NCBI RefSeq assembly: GCF_009734385.1
Contig: NZ_CP046452.1
Span: forward strand, 1,922,001-1,986,000
Direction of reading: 5' to 3'
DNA: 64,000 bases
Source: Corynebacterium kalinowskii
Lineage (GTDB): Bacteria > Actinomycetota > Actinomycetes > Mycobacteriales > Mycobacteriaceae
Of this stretch, positions 42,631-51,868 are shown one piece after another (the stretch's first letter is position 1; every line of letters begins with the position of its first letter). The position numbers and the translations under genes were made by a program. The notes beneath the pieces are model-generated. The model was not told the DNA's origin. It saw nothing but the letters and a program-made list of their open reading frames with translations, and ran no database searches.

Positions 42631-45600
42631 CTATTCCACAACCAGCAACAGGTCGTTTCCTTCTACCTTGGTCGGCTGCAGTAGCACGACGCGTGAGACT
42701 GTACCGTCGATAGGTGCGGTGATCGTGGCTTCCATCTTCATCGCCTCGATGACCGCCACTGGATCGCCCGCGGACACCGAATCGCCCTCGGCAACGGTCA
42801 CCGTCACAGCGCCCGCAAACGGCGCGGCCACGTGGCCCTTCACACCAGGAGTCGCCTTCTCCGCAGCTGCCACGACCGACTCGACGCTGCGATCTCGAAC
42901 CTCCATCGGGCGAACCTGGCCGTTCACGGTCAGCATCACCTTGCGCATGCCCTTTTCATTTGGCTCTGAAATCGCATCCAGGCGCACGAGGAGAACGCGC
43001 TTATCGGCCAGGTGAATAGTGGTTTCTTCGCCAGGAACCAGTCCGTAAATGAACTCGCGATCCTCCAGAATCGAGGTATCGCCGAAGAGTCGACGGTGTT
43101 CGGCGAATTCAGCGGCGGGCTTCGGGAAGAGTAGTCGGTCCAGGGCGCCGCGTCGAGAAGCACCCGACTCTTCTAGGAAAGCAGCCTCAGCCTCTGGAAC
43201 TTCGGACACTGCAGCTGCAGGTCCGCGTCCCTCCAGTGCACGCTCACGCAGCAGTGGCCAACCGCCAGGCGGGGTGCCGAGCTCACCGCGCAAGAAACCA
43301 ATGACGGAGTCCGGGATGTCGTACTTCTGTGGATCTGCCGCGAACTCAGCAGCGGTGACTCCCCTGCCCACCAGATGCAGCGCTAGGTCTCCGACCACCT
43401 TGGATGACGGCGTCACCTTGGTCGGGCGACCGAGAATCTCGTTTACACCTGCGTAGGCGTCTTCAATGAGTTCGAAGCGGTCCGCCAAACCCAGCGCCAC
43501 TGCCTGAGCACGCAGATTCGATAGCTGGCCGCCCGGAATCTCGTGGCGGTACACGCGACCGGTTGGCCCAGGGGTGCCAGACTCAAACGGGGCGTAGATC
43601 TGACGCACGGCCTCCCAGTACGGCTCGAGGTCACACACGGCTTGCAAGGACAGCCCAGTGTCCCGTTCGGTGTCCGCGAAGGCCGCCACCAGCGCCGACA
43701 TCGACGGCTGGGAGGTTGTGCCGGACAGCGGAGCGGAAGCCACATCGACGATGTCCGCGCCTGCGTGCGCTGCCGCGAGATAGGTCGCTAGCTGGCCACC
43801 TGCGGTGTCATGAGTGTGGACGTGGACCGGCAGGTCGAAGCGCTCGCGCAGGGCCGTCACCAAGCGGGCAGCCGCTGCTGGACGCAGCAGGCCGGCCATG
43901 TCCTTGATCGCCAGCACATGTGCGCCGGTATCCACGATCTGCTCAGCAAGACGCAGATAGTAGTCCAGGGTGTACAAGTCCTCGCGCGGGCTCAGTAGAT
44001 TGCCGGAGTACGCCATCGCGACTTCAGCCACCGCGGTATTCGTCGCCAACACGGCGTCGATGGCAGGACGCATCTGCGAAACATCGTTCAGAGCATCAAA
44101 GATGCGGAAGATATCCACGCCAGAAGCCGCGGCCTCCTCCACGAATGCCGTGGTCACCGACTCCGGGTACGGGGTGTAGCCCACCGTATTACGTCCGCGC
44201 AGCAGCATCTGAATCGGCACATTCGGCATCGCCTTTCGCAGCTGATCCAAGCGCTCCCATGGGTCTTCGTGCAGGAAGCGCATGGCTACGTCGTAGGTTG
44301 CGCCGCCCCACGCTTCCACGGAAAACAGATTCGGGGTGAGCCGTGCAACGGCGCCGGCGGCGTCGACAAGTGCTTTGGTGCGCACGCGGGTGGCCAGCAG
44401 GGATTGGTGCGCGTCGCGGAAGGTGGTGTCGGTAACGGCCAAGCCTTCCTTGGCACGGACCTGCTCAGCAAAGGCGCGCGGGCCGAGCTTAAGGAGCTCG
44501 TCGCGGGTGCCGGTCGGCATTGCGCCAGGCAGCGCGGGCAGCTTATCGACGGCCCTGACCCCGGTCCCCGGCAGTCCGTGCGGCCTGTTCACCGTCACGT
44601 CCGCGAGATAGTCCAAGATGCGGCCGGCCTCATCGTCCGCCGGCGGCGCGGACAGCAGCCACGGGTGCTCCTGGATGAACGAGGTGGCCACGCGCTTGGT
44701 GGTGAAGTCTTCTTCGCGCAGCAGAGCGCGGAGGAAGCCGATGTTGGTGGCGACTCCGGAGATGTGGAATTCGTTGAGAGCGCGCTGGGCGCGGGCGACA
44801 GCGGTGGCGAAGTCGGCGCCACGGCAGGTCATCTTGACCAGCATGGAATCAAAGTGGGCGGTGATTTCGCCGCCGAGCATGGCTGCGCCGTCCAGTCGCA
44901 CACCTGCGCCACCTGGGCTGCGATAGGCGGTAATGGTGCCGGTGTCTGGGCGGAAACCGTTTGCCGGGTCTTCGGTGGTGATACGGCATTGTAGAGCTGC
45001 ACCATGAGTCTTAATCTTGTCCTGCACCAGCCCCAGGTCCGGGAGCGAGGCACCGGCTGCGAGCTGCATCTGAGACTTCACCAAGTCCACCTGAGTGACT
45101 TCCTCGGTGACGGTGTGTTCAACCTGGATGCGCGGGTTCATCTCGATGAACACGTGATTGCCCTGCTCATCCACCAGGAATTCCACGGTGCCGGCACCTT
45201 GGTAGCCAATGTGCTGGCAGAACTTCACGGCATCGGCGCAGATGCGGTCACGCAGCTGGGGATCCAAGTGCTGGGCCGGGGCGATTTCGACAACCTTTTG
45301 ATGGCGACGCTGGAGTGAGCAGTCACGCTCGAAGAGGTGGATGACATTGCCGTGCTTGTCGGCAAGGATCTGCACCTCAATGTGCTGCGGGTTAATGACC
45401 GCGCGCTCGAGATAGACGCGATCATCACCAAACGCCGACAGCGCCTCACGGGAGGCCTCTGCTGCGAGTTCACGCAGCTTGTCCTCCGAAGGGATGAAGC
45501 GCATACCGCGCCCGCCGCCACCTGCCACAGCCTTCACAAATAGCGGGTAAGTTTGGCCTTCAGCCTGGCGTACCAGCTCATCGATGTCAGAAGTAGGTGC

Positions 45601-46029
45601 AGACTCGTCCAACGTTGGCAGCCCAGCGGCCCGAGCGGCTGATACTGCAGCGGCCTTGTCTCCAGTCAGTTCCAAGACTTCCGGGGTTGGACCGATAAAA
45701 GTGATGCCATTTTCCGCACATTCACGCGCCAATTGGGCATTTTCCGAGAGGAATCCATAGCCGGGGTACACCGCGTCTGCCCCAGACTCACGTGCTGCTC
45801 GGATGATCTCATCGATGTCCAGATATGCCTTAACCGGGGACCCTTCTGTGCCGATCCGAATCGCCTCCGAAGCGAAAGGACGGTGGAAAGAGTTACGGTC
45901 CTCCACCGGGAAGAGTGCGACGGTTTCCGCGCCGATTTCGTAGGCGGCACGGAAGGCACGAACGGCGATTTCGCCACGGTTGGCCACCAGGACTTTGGCG
46001 AAGCTGGCGGTGGACTGATGAGAAGTCAT
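42631..46029 (-). CDS. pyc: Pyruvate carboxylase
   Basis: A single 1132-residue chain converts pyruvate and bicarbonate to oxaloacetate. Order: biotin carboxylase (KVLVANRGEIAVRAFRAAYE; AVAGGGGRGMRF), carboxyltransferase (VTDTTFRDAHQSLLATRVR; AMAYSGNLLSPRE), and C-terminal biotinyl domain with AMKMEATITAP. BirA at 25047 should modify it. The promoter has TATAGT next to a GTGA-N6-TCAC site suited to GlxR. It converges with the sirtuin gene with only 9 bp between, so no separate terminator is seen. Confidence 0.97.
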   Translation of the reverse strand: MTSHQSTASFAKVLVANRGEIAVRAFRAAYEIGAETVALFPVEDRNSFHRPFASEAIRIGTEGSPVKAYLDIDEIIRAARESGADAVYPGYGFLSENAQLARECAENGITFIGPTPEVLELTGDKAAAVSAARAAGLPTLDESAPTSDIDELVRQAEGQTYPLFVKAVAGGGGRGMRFIPSEDKLRELAAEASREALSAFGDDRVYLERAVINPQHIEVQILADKHGNVIHLFERDCSLQRRHQKVVEIAPAQHLDPQLRDRICADAVKFCQHIGYQGAGTVEFLVDEQGNHVFIEMNPRIQVEHTVTEEVTQVDLVKSQMQLAAGASLPDLGLVQDKIKTHGAALQCRITTEDPANGFRPDTGTITAYRSPGGAGVRLDGAAMLGGEITAHFDSMLVKMTCRGADFATAVARAQRALNEFHISGVATNIGFLRALLREEDFTTKRVATSFIQEHPWLLSAPPADDEAGRILDYLADVTVNRPHGLPGTGVRAVDKLPALPGAMPTGTRDELLKLGPRAFAEQVRAKEGLAVTDTTFRDAHQSLLATRVRTKALVDAAGAVARLTPNLFSVEAWGGATYDVAMRFLHEDPWERLDQLRKAMPNVPIQMLLRGRNTVGYTPYPESVTTAFVEEAAASGVDIFRIFDALNDVSQMRPAIDAVLATNTAVAEVAMAYSGNLLSPREDLYTLDYYLRLAEQIVDTGAHVLAIKDMAGLLRPAAAARLVTALRERFDLPVHVHTHDTAGGQLATYLAAAHAGADIVDVASAPLSGTTSQPSMSALVAAFADTERDTGLSLQAVCDLEPYWEAVRQIYAPFESGTPGPTGRVYRHEIPGGQLSNLRAQAVALGLADRFELIEDAYAGVNEILGRPTKVTPSSKVVGDLALHLVGRGVTAAEFAADPQKYDIPDSVIGFLRGELGTPPGGWPLLRERALEGRGPAAAVSEVPEAEAAFLEESGASRRGALDRLLFPKPAAEFAEHRRLFGDTSILEDREFIYGLVPGEETTIHLADKRVLLVRLDAISEPNEKGMRKVMLTVNGQVRPMEVRDRSVESVVAAAEKATPGVKGHVAAPFAGAVTVTVAEGDSVSAGDPVAVIEAMKMEATITAPIDGTVSRVVLLQPTKVEGNDLLLVVE

Positions 46030-46052
46030 GCATCAACCTTTCAAGATGACGG

Positions 46053-46068
46053 CGTGACGGTGGTCACT
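46053..46068 (-). promoter_or_regulatory. GlxR/CRP-type site at the pyc promoter
   Basis: GTGACGGTGGTCAC has the perfect GTGA-N6-TCAC core of CRP-family sites. It overlaps the downstream end of the TATAGT -10 box (46066-46071, minus strand), a position expected for repression. Confidence 0.5.
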
Positions 46069-46139
46069 ATAGCCCCATAGTAACTTAGATCACGTTATTG
46101 CGTATAGCCGATTCGCAAGCTTTGCAGACTAGGGTGTTG

Positions 46140-46568
46140 ATGGTGACTTTCCGCATCTGGACTCTGGCAGCCACAGCCCTCTTGGCGCTCGCCTCGTGCA
46201 GCACCGACACACCGCACGATGCCCTGGCCCGACTCAAACCCGAACCCGGCCCAAGCATCACTCTGCCGGCCAGCGAACTGCTCGCTCCAGATGCCCAGAC
46301 CTTCCTTGTAGTCTGCCCCGGGGTGCCCGCTGATACCGTCTCCGAGATCGCTGGTGACTCCGTCAAAGTTCCTGGCGAAGGATACGACCCCGTGCTCAAC
46401 TCCTTCGTCGTCCTCACTTCGGACGGCAGCGTGGTGACCCAGCGCTTCGCCATCGAAGAGATCGATCTGTGCAGCCGTGGATATAGCGATCCCTTGACCA
46501 AAAGAGAAGCGTCCCTCCCCTTGACCTTCGTCAAGGAGGGGACGCAGTGGCTGCTGACAGCTAATTAG
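46140..46568 (+). CDS. Lipoprotein of unknown function
   Basis: A 142-residue secreted lipoprotein: signal FRIWTLAATALLALASC with lipobox LASC (Cys at about residue 20). The mature part has two cysteines in VVCPG and DLCSRG that could pair, and no recognised domain. Start may be ATG 46140 or the adjacent GTG 46143. It is divergent from pyc and overlaps the convergent flavoprotein gene by 4 nt. A direct repeat of similar GAGGGACG-type sequence lies near its end (46509-46543) and can form a hairpin inside the coding end. Confidence 0.65.
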   Translation: MVTFRIWTLAATALLALASCSTDTPHDALARLKPEPGPSITLPASELLAPDAQTFLVVCPGVPADTVSEIAGDSVKVPGEGYDPVLNSFVVLTSDGSVVTQRFAIEEIDLCSRGYSDPLTKREASLPLTFVKEGTQWLLTAN

Positions 46569-47944
46569 TCCAGGTCGTCGTGGGTGACCAGCTGGCGGGC
46601 AGCCTCAGTGATGGAACCCGACAGTGATGGGTACACCGCGAAGGTACCGGCGAGGTCTGCCACCGTAAGGCGGTTGGTCACGGCCACGGCGATCGGCAGA
46701 ATCAACTCGGAGGCGGTCGGAGCAACCACGACGCCACCGATGATCTGGCCCGATGCCTGGCGGCAGAACAATTTGACGAAGCCGTGGCGGATACCGCGCA
46801 TCTTCGCGCGAGCGTTCGTAGCCAGCGGCAGCATGATGGTACGAGCGTTGACCTTGCCCTCAGCAACTTCTTGCTGGGTAATGCCCACGGCGGCGATCTC
46901 TGGACGCGTGAACACGGCTGTTGCCACGGTCTTCAGGCGAATCGGGGACACGCCTTCGCCCAGCGCGTGGTACATGGCGATGCGACCCTGCATTGCTGCC
47001 ACGGAGGCCAGCGGGAACAGGTCGGTGCAGTCACCAGCGGCGTAGATACCTGCCACGGAAGTACGGGAAACGCGGTCGACCTTGATGTGGCCCGATGGCG
47101 CTACGTCAACACCGACGGTATCCAGACCCAGGTCCTTGGTGTTCGGCACGGAGCCCACCGTCATCAGTACGTGCGAGCCCTTGATCTCGCGGCCGTCGGA
47201 GGTGCGCACGACCACGACATCGTCGCTTTCGTACTCGACCTTTTCCACGCGAGCGTGCTTTTCCAGGTGAACACCCTTTTCCGCAAGCACAGTTTCGAGG
47301 ACGTCGGCGGCATCGGCGTCGTCGTGAGGCAGAATGCGGTCACGGGAAGCGACCATGGTGACTTTCACACCTAGCTGAGCGTAGGCGGAAACGAACTCAG
47401 CACCAGTCACACCGGAGCCGACCACGATCAGGTGCTCCGGAACCTCGGTGAGGTCGTATACCTGGCGCCAGTTGAGGATGCGGTTGCCATCTGGCTCGGC
47501 GCCCTTGAGCACGCGTGGCGACGCGCCGGTGGCGATCAGCACCAGGTCAGTTTCCAGCACCTCGGTGCCACCGTCGCACAAATCAACGTGGATGTAGTGA
47601 GTGACCTGCTTGTTGCTGTGGTCGTCGAAACGCGCGCGGCCATTGATCACGCGCACGCCCGCGCGACGCATCTGCGCGAGAATGTCCGAGGACTGCGCCT
47701 GAGCGAGTTCCTTCACGCGCTGATTAATGCTGCCGATGTGCATGAGCTCACGCGCACCGTCGATCTCAGTGAAGATGCCGGTGGTCGCGATGAAGGACTT
47801 AGATGGGACGCAGTCGATGATCACGGCAGAACCGCCCAGACCCTGGTCTTCCACCAGGGTGACGTCGGCGCCGTACTTCGCCCCCGCCAGTGCAGCTTCA
47901 TATCCAGCAGGACCGCCGCCGATGATGACGATTCGATTGGTCAC
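46565..47944 (-). CDS. lpdA: Flavoprotein disulfide reductase-like quinone reductase (LpdA type)
   Basis: The 459-residue protein has FAD (VIIGGGPAGYEAAL) and NAD(P)H (VVGSGVTGAEF) sites and the YAAGDCTD motif of the family. The redox-active CxxxxC pair is broken: GGSAVIIDCVPSKS keeps only the second cysteine. The usual C-terminal histidine is replaced (AVYPSLSGSITEAAR). This matches the mycobacterial LpdA group (Rv3303c type), which reduces quinones and not lipoamide. It neighbours pyc and an amidohydrolase, as recalled in C. glutamicum. Confidence 0.85.
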   Translation of the reverse strand: MTNRIVIIGGGPAGYEAALAGAKYGADVTLVEDQGLGGSAVIIDCVPSKSFIATTGIFTEIDGARELMHIGSINQRVKELAQAQSSDILAQMRRAGVRVINGRARFDDHSNKQVTHYIHVDLCDGGTEVLETDLVLIATGASPRVLKGAEPDGNRILNWRQVYDLTEVPEHLIVVGSGVTGAEFVSAYAQLGVKVTMVASRDRILPHDDADAADVLETVLAEKGVHLEKHARVEKVEYESDDVVVVRTSDGREIKGSHVLMTVGSVPNTKDLGLDTVGVDVAPSGHIKVDRVSRTSVAGIYAAGDCTDLFPLASVAAMQGRIAMYHALGEGVSPIRLKTVATAVFTRPEIAAVGITQQEVAEGKVNARTIMLPLATNARAKMRGIRHGFVKLFCRQASGQIIGGVVVAPTASELILPIAVAVTNRLTVADLAGTFAVYPSLSGSITEAARQLVTHDDLD

Positions 47945-48011
47945 TTAAAACTTCCTCCACGCGTGAAAAGTTATAGGTTGCACGGGCTAGCTTAGCCGAC
48001 TTCGGAGAGCC

Positions 48012-49181
48012 TTAGCTGTCCAGAGCAAAATTCTGGGCCAGCGCGCCGAACAATCGCACGCCCACGCCGATGCAGCGGGGATCCACCACCAGGTCGGCGC
48101 GGTGCAGGTCAAACTTCTCTCCGGCGCCACTCCAACAGCCCAAACGGGCCATCGCACCGGGTACATGCTCGAGGTACCACGAGAAATCCTCCCCTCCGGA
48201 AGACTGTGGTGCCTCCACCACGCTCACGGGATCGATCCCCTGTGCGGCTGAGACCAACATCGCGGTGGAGACATCGTCGTTGACCACCGGTGGCACTCCC
48301 TTGGTGTACCGGATATCAAAATTGCAGCCCGTAGGCGCCAAAATCTGAGTAACCAGTTCCCTGACCAACGGCTCGATGGTGCGCCACACTCCGATGTCAG
48401 CGGTGCGGATGGTTCCCGCGATCGTCCCATGCTCTGGGATTGCATTGGCAGCATAACCAGCGTTGATCGCGCCGAACACCATGACGGTGCCCGTCCGCGG
48501 ATCAACCCGGCGCGACAGCAGCGCTGGCAGCTGCGTAACCACCAGGGACAGCGCATAGACCACATCTACGGTCATGTGTGGACGCGAGGAATGCCCGCCA
48601 GGGCCGGTGACACGCACCTCAACGATGTCTCCAGCAGAAGTGATGGCACCCGCGCGGGCCCCGATCAGCCCGACCCGGAGCTTGGGTTCGGCGTGAAGGG
48701 CGAAGATCTGGTCGACCCCGTCCAACCCGCCCCAGGCGATAACTTCCTGAGCCCCGCCATCCATGACTTCCTCCGCAGGTTGGAAGATGACGCGAACGCC
48801 GGTGCGCAGCGGATAGGTACTGAGCGCAACGGCCGTCGCTAAGGCAACGGTGGTGTGCACATCGTGACCGCACGCGTGCATGACGCCGGCGTGCACCGAT
48901 GCAAAGGACAAACCGGTGTGCTCATCGATCGGCAGGGCATCGATGTCAGCACGGAAAGCAATCCGTGGACCTGCTGCCGGACCGAGATCGACCATGAGTC
49001 CCGTGCCTGGGAAGAGTTGGGGTTCCAGGCCATGCTCGCGCAGGGTGCGCGCGAGGAATGCGGTGGTGTCGTATTCCATATGGGATAGCTCGGGATGCTG
49101 GTGCAGGTGGTGCCGCCAGGAATGCACCGTGTCCTCATTGGCTGCCAGCCAAGAGTCAATGTGGGTGCGGATCGTCGTCAT
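48012..49181 (-). CDS. M20-family amidohydrolase/aminoacylase
   Basis: A 389-residue metallo-hydrolase that probably releases amino acids from N-acyl compounds. Metal-site motifs: RADIDALPIDE, HACGHDVHTT, FQPAEEVMDGGAQ, ALHAEPKL and SSGGEDFSWYL. VTGPGGHSSRPH lies in the dimerisation part. I placed the start at 49181 (MTTIRTHIDSW) because AGGAGGAAG precedes it. The reading frame continues upstream to 49877 but runs antisense to pmmB. Substrate unknown. Confidence 0.88.
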   Translation of the reverse strand: MTTIRTHIDSWLAANEDTVHSWRHHLHQHPELSHMEYDTTAFLARTLREHGLEPQLFPGTGLMVDLGPAAGPRIAFRADIDALPIDEHTGLSFASVHAGVMHACGHDVHTTVALATAVALSTYPLRTGVRVIFQPAEEVMDGGAQEVIAWGGLDGVDQIFALHAEPKLRVGLIGARAGAITSAGDIVEVRVTGPGGHSSRPHMTVDVVYALSLVVTQLPALLSRRVDPRTGTVMVFGAINAGYAANAIPEHGTIAGTIRTADIGVWRTIEPLVRELVTQILAPTGCNFDIRYTKGVPPVVNDDVSTAMLVSAAQGIDPVSVVEAPQSSGGEDFSWYLEHVPGAMARLGCWSGAGEKFDLHRADLVVDPRCIGVGVRLFGALAQNFALDS

Positions 49182-49232
49182 TTTATGCTTCCTCCTGCTA
49201 CGAAGTTTAGCTAAAGCGACTAAGTTGGTGAT

Positions 49233-50795
49233 ATGTCCCAGCCTCGTGAGCTCACCTTTGGTACCGCGGGTATGCGCGCCCCGATCGGTCCTGCGCCGGA
49301 TCAGATGAATGTCATGCAGATTACGCGCATCACCGCAGGTCTGGCAGCTTGGCTTTCCCAAACCATCGGCCAGGAGCGCAACAGTCATCCGCACACCCCG
49401 CACATGTCCTTGTTCAGTCAGGAGGGACCACTGCGGGTGGTCGTCGGCTATGACGCTCGCTACGGCTCCCCCAATTTTGCGGCTGCCGCAGCAGAGGTGT
49501 TTGCCGGCGCGGGTTTCGAAGTCACCTTGCTGCCCGCACCCGCTCCGACCCAGCTGATCCCATGGTTGATCCGATCCCGCGGGCTCGATGCCGGTGTGCA
49601 AATCACGGCCTCGCATAATCCTGCGGGCTACAACGGTTACAAGGTGTATTTCTCCGACGGTCGGCAAATCCACGGACCCGATGAACGGGCAATTGAGGAC
49701 GCCATCAGGCTTATCGACGATCCGCTGCAGGTCCCCCGGGTCATGGTGCGCCCTACCACTGACCAGTTGCGTCGCTACATCGATGATGTGGTCGATCTCA
49801 TCGCCCCGCCCCAGGCCGACCTGCTGCGGGTGAACAATGAACGCGCAGCTCTCAAGGTGGCATATACCGCCATGCATGGGGTCGGCGGTCGCTCCCTGAC
49901 CCAGGCCCTACAGGCCGCAGGTTTCGCACAAATCTTCCCGGTTCCGGCGCAGCACTACCCGGATCCGCTCTTTCCTACCGTCAGCTTCCCGAACCCTGAA
50001 GAGCCCGGCGCGACGGACCTGCTGCTCGAGACGGCGCGTGAGTACGACGCGGATATCATGATCGCCCTGGATCCAGATGCTGACCGCTGCGCGGTGGGAT
50101 ACCGCCGTCCTGATGGCTCCCACGTCATGCTGCGTGGCGACGACCTTGGCCCGCTCCTCGCGATCCGGCTCGCCCCTCGGATCGAGGCCACAAAGCGCCC
50201 GGTCGTGGCTACTTCCGAGGTCAGCTCACGACTACTTTCGCATATCGCGAATGATCGCGGCTGGGATTACCGGGAGACGTGCACAGGGTTCAAGCACTTG
50301 ATCCGAGCTGCGGACGAGACTTCTGGCACGCTCGCATTTGCCTACGAAGAAGCGATCGGCACGGCGCCTGCCCCCGACCTCGTGGGAGACAAGGACGGCA
50401 TCGCCACTGCCCTGTTCGCCTGTGATTGGGCTGCTGAGCTCAAGGCGCAGGGACTTACCTTCGCTGACGAGCTCAACTCCCTGTACAAACGGTACGGCCG
50501 GTTTCGCGGTACACAGATCGCGGTGCGATCCTCGGATCCACACGGGCTCATCGTGGCCTTGCGTAGCCACACCCCGGACACTCTTGCCGGTGTGCCAGTA
50601 ACCGCTGAGAAGCTACACTGCTCGGAAGGCGTGCTTTTCGAGGGCTATGGCGTGCGTGCGCTGGCGCGCACCTCCGGCACTGAAAATAAGGCGAAATTCT
50701 ATCTAGAAGTGCATCAGCCATGGGAGGCGGAAAATACCGAAGAGCTACTCGATCAGCTCAAGGCTGATGTTGAGCGGCTCGTCGAGCGGTTGTAG
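49233..50795 (+). CDS. pmmB: Phosphohexomutase (PmmB type)
   Basis: This 520-residue enzyme moves phosphate between C1 and C6 of a hexose, acting on mannose or glucose phosphates. The phospho-serine loop is ITASHNPAGYNGYK, the metal loop DPDADRCAVG, and the phosphate-binding loop ARTSGTENKAKFYLE. Position beside upp matches pmmB of C. glutamicum from memory. TAAGTT lies 6 nt before the ATG. A 48-nt hairpin lies between it and upp. Confidence 0.9.
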   Translation: MSQPRELTFGTAGMRAPIGPAPDQMNVMQITRITAGLAAWLSQTIGQERNSHPHTPHMSLFSQEGPLRVVVGYDARYGSPNFAAAAAEVFAGAGFEVTLLPAPAPTQLIPWLIRSRGLDAGVQITASHNPAGYNGYKVYFSDGRQIHGPDERAIEDAIRLIDDPLQVPRVMVRPTTDQLRRYIDDVVDLIAPPQADLLRVNNERAALKVAYTAMHGVGGRSLTQALQAAGFAQIFPVPAQHYPDPLFPTVSFPNPEEPGATDLLLETAREYDADIMIALDPDADRCAVGYRRPDGSHVMLRGDDLGPLLAIRLAPRIEATKRPVVATSEVSSRLLSHIANDRGWDYRETCTGFKHLIRAADETSGTLAFAYEEAIGTAPAPDLVGDKDGIATALFACDWAAELKAQGLTFADELNSLYKRYGRFRGTQIAVRSSDPHGLIVALRSHTPDTLAGVPVTAEKLHCSEGVLFEGYGVRALARTSGTENKAKFYLEVHQPWEAENTEELLDQLKADVERLVERL

Positions 50796-50824
50796 CGAGC
50801 TCCTTTTTCGCCCCTGTCGGATGT

Positions 50825-50872
50825 GGCAATGCAGACTATAGAAAATCCGGCAAAACGTCAGACTGCATTACC
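50825..50872. repeat. 48-nt hairpin element, copy B (between pmmB and upp)
   Basis: Arms GGCAATGCAGAC and GACTGCATTACC (two mismatches in extended pairing) surround 24 nt, followed by AAATCC. The 12-24-12 layout and arm sequence match the element at 18386-18433. As both flanking genes converge here it may act as a bidirectional terminator. Confidence 0.55.
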
Positions 50873-50907
50873 AAATCCCGCAGGGGTTCTCTCATTTGAA
50901 GCGGCCG

Positions 50908-51543
50908 TTACAGGTGGATGTTGCGGGGACCGTAGAGGCGGTCTCCGGCGTCGCCAAGCCCGGGCACGATGTAAGCATCGCTGTTGAGCTCAGGGTCGAT
51001 AGTCGCGGTGACCAGACGTACCGGCAGGCCAGAATTTGCGAGAGCATCAACACCTTCTTGCGCGGACACCATGCAGACGGCCGTGATATCGGTTGCGCCG
51101 CGGTCAGCGAGCAGGCGGATAGCGTGCAGGAGCGAGCCGCCGGTGGCGAGCATTGGGTCAACCACGAAGACAGTGCGTCCGCTGAGGTCTTCAGGTAGCG
51201 CCTCCAAGTATGGGACAGGCTCGTGGGTGTCCTCATCGCGCGCCAGGCCGATGAAACCAACCTGGGCGTCAGGGATCATCGACAAGGCCGGGTCCACCAT
51301 GCCGAGTCCGGCGCGGATAACTGGCACGATAATCGGCGGGTCTTGGAGCCGGGTGCCCTGGGCAACCGCGACGGGGGTCTGGCAATCGAAGTGCTCGACG
51401 GCCAGGTCACGGGAGGCTTCGTAGATGAGCATGGCGCCGAGATCGGCGAGGGCGGCGCGGAAAGTGGCGTTGTTGGAACGCTCGTCACGCATGATCGTAA
51501 GGCGGGAGGCGGCCAGCGGGTGTTCGACAATATGAATGTCCAT
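50908..51543 (-). CDS. upp: Uracil phosphoribosyltransferase
   Basis: Upp makes UMP from uracil and PRPP for salvage. Motifs: [14 protein letters not shown], the PRPP loop [17 protein letters not shown] and [12 protein letters not shown] at the C-terminus, which contacts uracil. Length 211 is typical. TAAACT lies 7 nt before the ATG, so a leaderless transcript is likely. It is convergent with pmmB across the 48-nt hairpin and divergent from the small helical protein gene. Confidence 0.95.
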   Translation of the reverse strand: MDIHIVEHPLAASRLTIMRDERSNNATFRAALADLGAMLIYEASRDLAVEHFDCQTPVAVAQGTRLQDPPIIVPVIRAGLGMVDPALSMIPDAQVGFIGLARDEDTHEPVPYLEALPEDLSGRTVFVVDPMLATGGSLLHAIRLLADRGATDITAVCMVSAQEGVDALANSGLPVRLVTATIDPELNSDAYIVPGLGDAGDRLYGPRNIHL

Positions 51544-51550
51544 ACAAAAA

Positions 51551-51556
51551 AGTTTA
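51551..51556 (-). promoter_or_regulatory. -10 box of upp (leaderless)
   Basis: TAAACT on the minus strand ends 7 nt before the ATG at 51543. Confidence 0.5.
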
Positions 51557-51601
51557 GGCCAGAGTGCAACCTTTTCGGGGGTTCCGTCAGTCTAACTAAG
51601 T

Positions 51602-51868
51602 GTGAGCCTTTTACATTTTGACGCCAATATCGCCCGCGAACTAGTCCGCCAAACCGATCACTTAACCGCCACTATCCACCCCGCCAGCGCTGTGACAAGC
51701 AACGACGATGACTTTGCCACCGCGCTTGTCGACGCCATCGACCGCACCAACACCCAGACCCGCCACCTTGCCGACTACCTACAAAGAGTGGCAGAAAACT
51801 CTTCCCGCGTCATTGCCCACGCCGAGAATCACGATGCGGGGCTGGGACACACCTTGGAGGCGTTCTAA
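51602..51868 (+). CDS. Small helical protein, EspC/WXG100-like
   Basis: The 88-residue protein starts with GTG and looks fully helical, with a central turn near TSNDDD and a long second helix (FATALVDAIDRTNTQTRHLAD...). Size and pattern (FDAN at the start, acidic end) recall EspC-like and WXG100-like type VII secretion substrates, but no WxG or YxxxD/E motif is present. Its stop overlaps the ATG of the NlpC/P60 gene by one base, so they are coupled. Family placement is tentative. Confidence 0.5.
   Translation: MSLLHFDANIARELVRQTDHLTATIHPASAVTSNDDDFATALVDAIDRTNTQTRHLADYLQRVAENSSRVIAHAENHDAGLGHTLEAF

Noticed and set aside
49182..49877. Possible N-terminal extension of the amidohydrolase.
   Set aside because: It lies antisense to pmmB and has no family sequence; a strong binding site sets the start at 49181.
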